Assembly (NCBI RefSeq): GCF_021130785.1
Contig: NC_060208.1
Span: forward strand, 171,424,501-171,488,500
Source: Homalodisca vitripennis
Lineage: Eukaryota; Arthropoda; Insecta; Hemiptera; Cicadellidae
Direction: 5' to 3'
Length of the DNA stretch: 64,000 nt
Of the stretch, positions 12,001-24,000 are shown in pieces. A model generated the notes under the pieces. The model ran no database searches, was not told the origin of the DNA, and was given only the letters and a program-made list of their open reading frames with translations. Position numbers and translations under genes: made by a program. Within the stretch, counting starts at the first letter, position 1; every line of letters starts with the position of its first letter.

Positions 12001-15000
12001 ATCTAACAATAATGAATGTGTTGTTGAGGTCATTCATAGGCTGGACAATGATTTTATATAAAAATAATGTTTCACAGTGGCGGTATACTTTCCCATTTTA
12101 AAATTGTTAGCCGATGGTATCAATGAAGCTGTGAGAAGGTATGGGAAAATAAATCTCATCAGCTACCTGGCCATTACGACAAGAGTAATACATTAAACCA
12201 AATCAAAAGCAACATTTCATTTAAACATCCAATGTACCTATTAGAAATAAGACCGATATGTTAGATTTGTTATTTTTTTTTTCCCTTGGGGCGGCCTACT
12301 GCCATGCACTTAAGCCTCAAGGGCTTTTTGCGCACCCCGGAAACACACCATGAGGCCCACCAGTCTACAACTTCAGCAGTTCAACAAACCGCCGAAAACA
12401 ACCTATCAAGTCCTCCTGGGAAAATTCACCACCCCTGTCCAAGCTACCAAAGATGACATACCGCTCTCTTGCTATTGCAGGGCAATCAAAGAGCAGGTGC
12501 TCAGCAGTCTCCTCCTGCTCATTACACCTTCCACAGAGCGGATCCTCCTGAAGGATGCCAACTCTGTGAAGATACTTCCTCAGGTGACCATGCCCCGTAA
12601 TGAGACCAATGACCTTAGAAGACATTGATCTGTTTAATGAGAGAATGTCCGAAGCCACCTTGGAGGAAGGTGACTGTAATACCATTCTACTCACTCTCAA
12701 ACCCAGATGCAACCTCCACCTTCTCCCATGCTCCGCGCGAATCCATTTCGAGACAACCCTAGAGGATTCACACCTTGGAACACCGCAGAACGGTTGAGGG
12801 CCCGTCATAATTGTCGCTGAGCCCTGGTTGGCCAGGGCATCAGCTCTTTTGTTCTTAGATAACCATAACTATATTTATCTCTGAGTAAACGCTGTTTCTT
12901 TGAGGTATCCCATTTATTCTACAATGAAACAGATTATAATCTATTAAAGAAAGGTCCTAGAGACTTGAAATTTGGTTACTCTTGATCCAAGGAAGAACTG
13001 TATTAATTTTGGGGTCGTAAGGTCAAGGGGCAGATCATCTACCTGTATGATAACTCTCCCATTACGTTCTGTTGGGTTTTTTGATATTCTGTTGTAAAGG
13101 TTAAGAACAATTGATTAAATGTACAGGCCTTCAATTTATCCTTGATGTTAAAGTATCCTAAAACATCCCTCTCATCACTCAGTAATGGTTATTGTAAAAC
13201 ATTTAAATCACTACAAAACCTCTTGTTTGCATGCACAAAGAATGGAAATTCTAGCCTCTAACACTGTTATCGGAAACCTTTATTACATAAGTTGTGAAAA
13301 AACCTCGACCAGCATAGTCAACTGAGAACCCACCTTGTCAATACTCCAATCTTAGTCAATGATTGTGATTGTGACAGTTACATTTTTTTAAACATATGGG
13401 AATCCAATAATTATTATAGTCAGTTCTGTGTTAGTAGTCAAGTATTTCCAATGTCAGTGATGATACTTGGGGGAAATCTTATATCTAAAACTAAACCCAT
13501 ATTGCTGTATACAATATTGAATCCTAAGGCCTCTTAATAGGGCACCATTAGGAATTCTTGCCCGGACATCACAATAATGCCACGTAATCCTGAAATTAGT
13601 TATGTTACTAAAAGAACTGACCTAGTTGTCTCCAATCAGGTACATTAAGAATCCTCAATTGTGTGTAAATATTTTTCTCTCAAGCAGCACTAAGGTCAAC
13701 TATGATAAGTTGTAACAAAAATATTCTTCTCTGTTCTATAATCAGTCTCACGTATTACTTAAAAATGATATAATATAGCCTACGTCAAACAATCCAATGT
13801 CATTCCAATGTATATGTCTTAAAATAAGAAAGTGATGTCTAGGTACCTAAGGTATGTTGTATGTCTTGTGAGTTGTTTAGAAACCTCATTATTTCTTCAT
13901 CGTTGAACTTCTGTAGTCACAGTGATGGTTGGCTTTGTCATAAAGTTTAAAAATACACAACATAAATGACATGACAAAACATGATCATGTGTGACAGTAT
14001 ACATAAGCAACTACTACTGTTACTGCATTTAAGTATTATTCGCAAGTATCTATAATTACTGTATCATGAATATATAGACTTGCAAAAAGTTTGTCTTTGA
14101 CATTTAATAATTAAGTATTAGATACTTTAAACAAACAATTTCACTTAGATAATTGATAATAAAAACTCTGAGCTTTTCTTAAATGTTTATGTATATATTT
14201 AAACATTTTCATAAATAAATTACAAATTTGTACTTAGAAAGAGTATTTTTTTAAATTTAATAATAAGTGTGGTAGAGAATTAAACTCATGTGTGTTTGTA
14301 TATATTACAGTCTTTACAGAGTTCTTACAAGTTCTCACCAAATAATTGTATGATAATTCACAAAAAAGGTTGTCGTTATAATCTCAAAACTATTTTTGTT
14401 GGTACAAAGGAATCTTTGTGTGGCCAAAACTGAATCTAAACCGTGCCATCAATTAATTTATCCTCAGATTGGGGACGCTGAACACTGAATGAAGATGAGT
14501 GTTAAGTTCCGATGTTTTATTTTTGTGAAACCATATGTGATTTTGTATTTTTTGGTGTCCTGATGTCACGCTCAAAACACTGGAAGAAGGTGTTTTATTA
14601 TATTATTATTTTCTACATCGTTATCAAGATACTTAATATGCGGTTTGGTCATGTTTCAACAAAAAGGGACATGAAATTTTAGTAGTAAAAATCAAATAAC
14701 GTAAAATAAGTATATATTTCAGATAGGTTTAAAATTATTCAAAATAAAATTAAACATCATTTTTGGGCAGTGCACCCATTGATGTACAATGTCAAATTAG
14801 ATGAGAAATCAATTAAGTCTAGATATACAAGCAACTCTAAAAGTTTAATTGAGAATTCTCACATTTTTATCAACATCATATGAATTTTTAGGTAATTTTA
14901 CCTAAAAATGATAATTTTTCTTCAGTTTCCAGCATATTAAAAAAATAATACAATTTTCACTCTTCTTTAACCCATTGGCCTTGTATCACGGAACGGTTCC

Positions 15001-18000
15001 ATGACAGCTAGTCTGGGCTCAAAATTTATATCACGGAACCGTTCCGTGACAAGTACAGTGCCATTCAAATAATTTTTTTTAAACTCCTTTTTCAACCAAA
15101 TGTTAGTATAAATTAGACTAATATTGTTGTAACACATAAGAAAAACTGCAATACTACAATTAATTTAAATTAAATTAATAATAAGTTACTATAAGAATAT
15201 TAGTGTATTACAAGAGAAAAAAATCTATATTCTTGGAATTTTCAGTATTGAGAAAAAACATTTATTCTGACAAACTATGCATATATATATACACATATTC
15301 TAGTATAGCTAGGTAGAGAAATAGATTTCTAATAAAATAAAAGCAACAATGGGGTATGTTATTTTTATATTATTTGTATTATTTTATATTATTGTATATT
15401 TATATTATTTATTTTTTATATTAACTTTTTAAAAAAAACTTCCAAAACTTTTTTAGTTTGTACAACATTATTATTTTTAAATTATGACCAAATATATTAC
15501 TATATATTTATTATTAAAGCCCATTTCATGTTAATCCAAAAAGATATAAAATATAACCAAATGACTTGAAAAATAAATTTTTATCAACATAACAAAACTC
15601 TTATGTTTTTAGCATTTTTAATAGGATAACTCCAGTTGAGCTGATAGTAAAAATATGTATAAGCCAATGGGTTAAAGCACCATGCATGCTCGTTCTCTTC
15701 TTATATTAAATTACAAGAAGAATAATCAATTCTTACATACAATCAGCTGTTATTATTTTAAAGAATTGTTATTATGTTTGGTTATGGCTCTGTAGGAGAC
15801 GCAGAACTGACAAGCAGGTAGTCGGAGTTAGACAAAGGGCGCTCCCCTCCCACTACCGCAGAGTGAAGGTTGTTTATAAGTACTTCCTTGGCAACCACGA
15901 TAAGCATAGAACATGCAACGGGTATTTCGAAGACCTTTAGTGAACTAAAAGACACTCCAAGATATATAATCTATAATATCGGATATAACTGTATTTGGCG
16001 TTTTGGTAAAAAGTCTACCATTCTAATATATCCGTATACGGCGTGGGAAGGGTTAGAAAGTTCACTGTAAAACTAATTTATAAAATATTTCCAAAAAAAT
16101 GTGTTATTTTGAAATTTTTCATATTAAAATTTATAGATTATTTAATGAATTGTTTACCAAAAATCATGTCGCAGCTTAAAGTTTTCTGTGATCTATGTCC
16201 GTGTTGAAATGATATAATAATACAATATGTTTAAGTGGAGTAAGTATATGTCACATTTTATTTGAGCCCTGTTTGTTATTTCATGTGTTAAGTGCTTAAA
16301 TAAATGTATAATCTAAGCCATATTATCAACATTCTACTAACAAATTTTGAAATGAGAGATATTTATCAAATTCTATTGATATTATTTATTATACACAGTG
16401 AGATAATTTTGTATGGATGATATCTAATTTTTAACTAAGTATCCCTAATGTAGCTATGGTGAGAAGAGTTCATTTAATGTGAATGTTGAGTTCAGCTCAA
16501 TTTCACCTTCCACTAGTGTTACATCAGATTTCAGACATGTCACCTCCATACACGTTCTGTCTTGGACTAAAGGGCATGCTTTGAGGACAAAACTGCACAG
16601 GTTGGCTTGTGCCATGGTCTCACCAGACATGAACCATAAAGTCTTTGCAGACCAGTCATGCAGCAGCTTTGTTTTGTGATAGGTATGCATGTTAATTTGC
16701 AATCAGAAGTCCAGCACCATTCCTTTATTAGACAAACTATTTAAGAAAATAAAAACAACTTACCTAAAGTTATTGTGAATGTTCCTAAATAGAGAATGAA
16801 GTTACACCTTTCGTTGCTAAATAAGACACCTTAATGAGAAAAGTTACAACATCTCACGAAAAATACTAACAACATTGTGTGTTTTATACATATCGAAGTC
16901 AGGAAGAATTCACTACCATACATGCTTGGATTTTTCGGTTTGTGCTTGCGACATCCTTACTGAATATGGGCCAAAAAGCACTTGGTACGGAAGCACATAG
17001 AGGCGCTATTTGTTTAACCTGTTGACGAGTGCAGCAAAACATACCCAAATGAGTGCGCACAGCATTTGCCGTTTGGTCCCATATGAGGGAGCACGGCATT
17101 TTCCGTTGCAGACTAATGACTGTCAGTTCATTCTCACTGACTTACTGACGTCTAGCGGAGATTTTTGGAACTTTTCAGTTGTTCCTAATAGTGTCGCTTT
17201 ATTGTGTTGATAGTCCTGTATCATGGTGGCACCTGGTGATAACTTTTAAAACTATTTTACGGAGGCGGGACACAAGACCCGCTACGTCTCCAAGGTCGCT
17301 ATTTTATAAGGCCACTCCCCCAGAATGACACAAAGAAGCGTAAACTACTCAGGCAGTGCTATGTGTGCAAACACACCACTCAAACTGGACAAAGAAGAAA
17401 AGAATCCAGCTATGAATGATCAACATGTGATGTCGCCCTTTGTATATATCCTTGTTTTGAGCAGTATCACACACTAGCAAAGTTTTAAAATAAGATTATT
17501 GCTTTTAACAATCTACAATGTATTTTTATATACATTTAAACTATAATAAACATGTTTATTGACATTTAAACGTTTTTTTTTTTATTTTACTCCCTAAAAG
17601 TCTGTCACGGTCAGTGAGGCACTCAGTATGGACCGTCATGGCGGCACGGCAAATGCCGTGCGCACTCGTCAACAGGTTAAAAGGAAAAAGAAATAAAACT
17701 TTTCAATCTTGAACCAATCTTGAATTGAAGATAAAGAATTTTCTGGGTGAAATTGTTTTCTCAGTTTCCAATATCTTTATTGTACTAATGACAATAATTT
17801 ATCAAAGTTACGGTATATTTGTGCAATTATTAAAAAATTTACTATTGTACGTACAAAAATCTAAAAAAGCATTTTTATCCACAAATGTAATATTTCCTAT
17901 GGTACGATTACTAGTTCAATAACTATTTTAGAACCATTATATGGTGCTGCAAAAACACTTACAAGTGAAAAATTACACTAAATTCAATGAATCTAGTGGG

Positions 18001-21000
18001 GGGAGTCAAAATCATGATGAAGCAGAAAGATAAGTTACTTTAATTTATTCATTCATAAAAAAGCATTGAAGGATCTAAAAAGTTTATAACGGTGTGAATT
18101 TTATCTTGAGAGATACCCAAATGAGATAAAGTTTATATAAAGAACACTTTGCATTGAAGCATATAAAAACTGTGTGCTGGTAATAATAATTTCTTTTCCC
18201 ACAATATCTTATCTGAATGTAAGTAGATTTATTGTTCACTACTGTAAATTAGCTTGTTACTTAGCCTAAACTTTTCCAGTTTAGTGAGTAACATTTTACC
18301 TTATTTGTGAACAATGATACCTGAAATTACTGTCAGCAATATTTACAACATTATAAACTAGTTTAATGTGGTCTAATACAATCAAAATATGTCCCATATT
18401 GTTTTGTATTACAAAATTCATTTTGTAGTTGAATGACTTATTTGATCTAATAGTGAATATTTGAGATAACCTGACTTTGCTTATAATATAAGTAGTGCAT
18501 ATTGATTGCCATTACTTTTTATTTCAACGTTTTCGGAATACATCAGGCTGATCTTTTGTGGCTAAATACAATAATCCCACAGTAAGCAGAATTTAGAAGA
18601 ACAGAAGTAGTTGTGTGAAGCTCACAAACTGTGGGGAGGGAAAAACAGGAGTCTCGGCCAGTGATATTCACCACACACGTTCAGTCCTTCCTCATAACAA
18701 ACAATCTAAAGGCCGGGTTACAATAGTTTTCCGTCAGTTCATCCGGCCAAAAATAACTATAACTATAACAAATCACACAAAGATATAATTTCCATGTTTG
18801 TAATTTTAAACAATTACATATAACATTTCTTCAGCCAAGAGTTACATACAATATGGATTTATAACAAATCACAATAAATTTTAAATTTAACATGCCCAAT
18901 AGTATATCACATTTCAGATGTGACAAATGTGACATTCACACTGACCAGGGAAGCCCACTGGTGGTGGCAATGGAGGGTGCCGCTTGCAACGCTTCAGTTT
19001 CCGCAAATATACCCGCTTGGTGTTCCCATTAATAGGTCCTGGAGTGAAACCATGGTCACGGAGCGCTCGTCTCAAGTCATCAGTGTCATATGCTGCGTCA
19101 GAGCCTGTTGCTGTTGATACTTCTGATTCTTCTGAAAATTATTTATGCAGTTCATTAAGATATTAAAATTAATACAACAATAACTATTAATAACATATTA
19201 ATGTTTCAAATGTGCGAGGCATATCCAGAAAGGAAGTGTACTGAGGCTCTCACTGCCGGAGGGATTTTTTTTACATATTGGCTACTTTTTTTGTCCCTCC
19301 GCAATGAGACTGATTTGAGGACGTTGAGAACTGTCAATGCGACAATACATTTTATGAAAAATGTCAGTCCAATATCCCGCCAAATGCAAAATACGCAGTG
19401 TCATCCGTTATCTCGTTTGGAAGGGAGAACTCCAGTTGAGGTAAAACCTGCATAATTCAAACATGGCAAGAAATTGAACTGACATTTTCCACAAAACGTA
19501 TTGTTGCATCAGCAGTTCTCACAACGTACTGGTCTCGAACAAGTCTTGTTGCGGAAGGAGGAATCAGGCTACATGGCAGTGTAGCCAACATGTTGAAAAA
19601 ATCCCTCTGACTGTGAGAACCTCAGTACACTTACTTTCTGGATATGCCTCATAATTTTAAAAATATTAAATCTTTCTTCCGTCATTTATTTTTCTCATCT
19701 CTACAAGAAATGGTTTACATTTTACAACTTTCAACACTTTCTACTGCAACATGAACAAATGCTCAAAATATTTATATAGTTATTTTAAACATAACTTGTT
19801 TCCCTCTATACAGATTTTCAATTTTTACCCTTAAATAATTACAACAAGAAATACTGCCATAACAATTCCGTACCGTTGAATCTGAAATCTGATTACTTTC
19901 TATGTGCTAGTACTGAGGTGTGACATAAATAACGCCAAAAACTAAATCAGTTTAGCAATTTTCTCCTACTTCAATATTGTATTACCTAGCAGCAATAGCT
20001 ATTATAAATAAATAAATGATTGCATACAAAATATTTAACTTACCACTAGTTGAACTAGGCATATTTGACTTTTTTGACCCCTTCGAAGAAGTGGAAACAC
20101 TAAAAAAAAGAATAGAAAAGTAGGTAATATAGAATTCTATATTTATAGTACATTTTAAGGTAGAATAATTTTTATCCATTATTGATATTACACATGATTC
20201 TATATCAATCCATTACAACCATTAGACTAAAGATGGATTTGGTGAGAGGGTGTTTACTGTAAAAAAAGAGGCATCGAAAGGTCATACTCGTATTATGATG
20301 AAGAGGATGGGAAGACAAAGTATAGCTGTCTGAGAGATATTCATGTTGGATGTTGGTTGGACCTGAGATTATGCCGAGACCTTGGTAATGTAGCTTTTCT
20401 TACTGTAGGTCATAAATTAAACTGAATACAATGCGTTATTAATCCATAATAAATGTAATAAAATTCAAAAAATGAATATAAGAACAGTCAAACTCCATTA
20501 TTACCACCTCATTTCTAAAACTTCCTCCAGGAGGTTTGACACCTGCTTGGTTTATACCTTCCAGTTGAACCTATACTGGGCACAGCACGACCAATGTGCA
20601 ACATCTGAGCAACCCAGGAATGACATATCATTATATAGTACCTAACTATAAAATTCAACTCATCTAACTATTTAACAAGCTTCCCCAGGAGTTAAAAAAC
20701 ATTGAACCTATGTCAAAGTTTAAAGATGTTTTGATGTGTAGTTTTGTTAAACATCCTTAATATTCTGTTAAAGAGAGCTTTCATGCTGATTTTAATGCTA
20801 TGTTTAATAGCTCTTTAATAGAGAAGGGAAGAAATGTTATAGAATAGGTCTATTTCTCCTAAGTTAAAGATATTCACTGTATATAATATGTACAGTTCCA
20901 TGATCATGTTTAATACATGTAAATGTGTCGAATGACAATATACAGTTCTATCCATTAACCAGAAATGTTGAAATATTGTGGTGAAACAGTAATTGACAGG

Positions 21001-24000
21001 TTTAGTCTACTATGGAAGATATATAATTTCAATAAACATTGAATCACAAAAAGTACTTGCTCCGCCGGGACTCGAACCTGGATCTCTCACTTCCCGGGTG
21101 AATATGCTACCATTACACCACAGAGCCCACACTTTTTACGATTCAATTATTTTGTATTTTGATCGTATCTGTCACATATGCGTTTTTCATTTTCTGCTTT
21201 GTATTCTTGATGGAAGTGAGTAGGTTTTAATTCAAAAGACATTTTTCATTCTTCCACATTAAATTTATTTTCAAAGCGCTTTCGCCGGTTCAATTATTTT
21301 GTATTTGGCCGTATCTGTCACATATGCGTTTAAATAACCAAGCTAACATATGATCAAAAGACCAAATACCTGTCAAACGACTTTTATTTCCATTAATTAA
21401 ATTTCTATAAATGGCAATAGCAAAAATTTAATTTTTTCAATAAACATTGAATCACAAAAAGTACTTGCTCCGCCAAAGTATATATATAAAATACTTTGGC
21501 GTATACCAGATGATATACATATGCTATATAATATAATATGCTATGTGCTGCAAGTTAAGAAATATTAATTTTGTATAATAGTTTTTTCCCCCAACACATG
21601 AGGAGGGCATAATACAGCATGATAGATAGCACACCAAGGACTGAGATATATTAATTCCTAAACTCATTCTTATTACCCATTATTATTTTATACAACATCT
21701 CAGCAATACTGACCTGATGTCATTCATTAAATATCGCTTCTCGATGAGAACCACACCTTCGTCCATGTCTGTATACTCATACTCTTCAGATATACTGAGA
21801 CATTGCTCCTCGTCAGATGATAACACTTTAGCCTCCACCCACCTCTGCTTTTCTGAGTCAGACGAGAAATTAGTTCGATCATCCCCACATGCTGAAATCG
21901 AAAATGGCTGAGTTGTTATATACAGTCTCAATTTTCCAACTATTTAGAGGTTATCTCTTTTAATGCCAGCAATATCTGTATCCTTGGTTGCAAGAAGTGT
22001 CATAGGCATGCTCTGTGCTGGTTGGTATTCTATATATCATGCTCTTGTTTTCCAACTAAATACATCAGTTACAATCCTATACCAAGGTCTTGGACTACAA
22101 TCACCCAGCTGATTTCAACTGATATTAATCTGTGTTACAAAAAATAATAATACTAAAGTTTTATTGTTTTTGATAGATTTTGTTCACTGTTTATCAATAT
22201 TCCCTAAAATGTAGTAAAAAAGTAATAGTCCAATTTAGGAAAGTTATAAAATTATTCTGTGCTATGCAAGTTTCTTTAATGTTTTATTAGTTGAAAATAA
22301 TATTTACAAACACTATTAAACATAAATAGCTATACAAAATTATATTTTATCTGTGAATTATTGTTTTGTTATCCAAAAAATATTTTAATATATTTGTTTC
22401 TTTACTTTTTTAAATTTAAATATCAAAATATATATCCTTAAAAGTACAGTAAAATCTCATTTATCTGGACACTGTTTATCCGAATCTCAATGTTATCTGC
22501 CTGAATCAGCTTTACAGAGTAGAGGATGTTAAATATTTTTTAAATGAACAATTTTTTTAACTTCCAGCATTATTTATTTTTTGATAACACATGTTCGTGT
22601 TTTCCAGCGAATGCATTTGTATTTTAATAAATTAATAGGATACACTACTATACTATACAGTAGCTACAGTGATACTGACAGTTGGATGAAAACCAATTCT
22701 GAACAATGTTTACAACGGTATGTGCTGCAAACAGAGAAATATTAATTTAGTTACTTATTTGGCCGAGAGATTGCAGCACTTTCCAGCCAGAACTGGATAA
22801 GGATTGAATGTTATAACTGAGCAATACAATGGGCCACACGTAGAGGCCTGGCGAGCTGATCGCCCAAACAGCAAGGGCTACTAGGTGTGGGCTGCCGAGC
22901 TGGACATGGTCATAAATAAATGACTTGAAGCAGAGAACAGCCATGGCCATACATGGCGATCTGAGAGAGTAGTCATATTAGTTTAATGCTGATCGCAAAG
23001 AGACTGACTGAGTATTTTACAAATAGTAAACAACATTTCTTTTTATTTGTTATGTATTTTATTTGTTTCTCTATAATTAGTCTCTGTGAAACAAACAAAT
23101 TACAAAACTCTCTTTTACTGTTACATTTGTTACAGAAATTACAGTCCTTATTATCTGTAATCTGTTATGTTTTTACTGTATTCTGGATTATCCGGGATTT
23201 TGTTCGTCCAGATCATTTTTAATCCCAATTAATCAAAATAAACAAGCTTGTACCAGATTATATTCTTGTAATCGTCCAAATGACATTCATGATTCAAAAA
23301 ATTGCTTGTCAGTACAAAATTCCAATCTAGTGTAGCTTTATTTAGAAATAGAATTAAATGTACTAAAAATACTTATAAATACAAGGTGTGGCTATAAAAT
23401 AACCAGATTAATACTGGCGGAGTCATAGAACAAAATAAGGCTGAATATCATACGGCCAGTCACATGACTCCCCTTCTTATCCCTCCTTGTGTTTCGTCCA
23501 GCTCCCTTACTTATCCCACCCATAGCACCAGTTATAAGCGGTTAATCTTTTGTCTCTATGTCAATAAAAATGTTGAGTATTCAGAAAAAAAAGCATGTGT
23601 ACATCAAATTTCTTTTCGAACTTGGAAAATCTGCAAATGAAATATTTTTAATATTACAAGTGTAATGTAACAACTGTTTATCACAAACAAAAGTGTTTGA
23701 GTGGTTTAAATGATTTAAAGGTGGCCAAAAGGAGACAAAAGTATTAATACACGCATTGACAGACCATCGCCATCAAAAACTGATAATAACATTGAAAAGA
23801 TCCATCTTTTCAATGTTGGTAATCTTGTTCGACTTTATTACCAATAATTAGTCAGAATTACTACATTAAACAATTTCACAGAAAATAATTTCCACAATAT
23901 TTTCCAAAAATGTATATCATTATAAAGCAGAAAAACATACAAACCAAATCCATAGCGTCAAGCTTATAGAATGTATCAACAGTATCAAAATTTAAGAATT

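Larger units (their letters stand above)
9737..18945 (-). other. intron 8 of the Ankle1-like gene (9.2 kb)
   Basis: The largest intron separates the LEM exon from the GIY-YIG exons. It contains the dispersed repeat at 10435-10915, a LINE RNase H/tail fragment (12271-12860) and two piggyBac-type elements (14971-15671 and 17018-17676). About 16450-16700 is open in both strands over 65-80 codons but shows no recognisable domain and does not fit the exon chain. Confidence 0.6.

Noticed and set aside
16454..16702. Open frames of 66 and 82 codons on opposite strands within intron 8
   Set aside because: No recognisable domain. Exons 8 and 9 already join in phase without it, and I found no convincing paired splice sites.
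21058..21127. Calling a functional tRNA-Pro(GGG) gene
   Set aside because: C at position 33, a T-stem mismatch, a mispaired first acceptor position and the repeat setting argue against a normal gene. Anticodon GGG is also unusual in animals.
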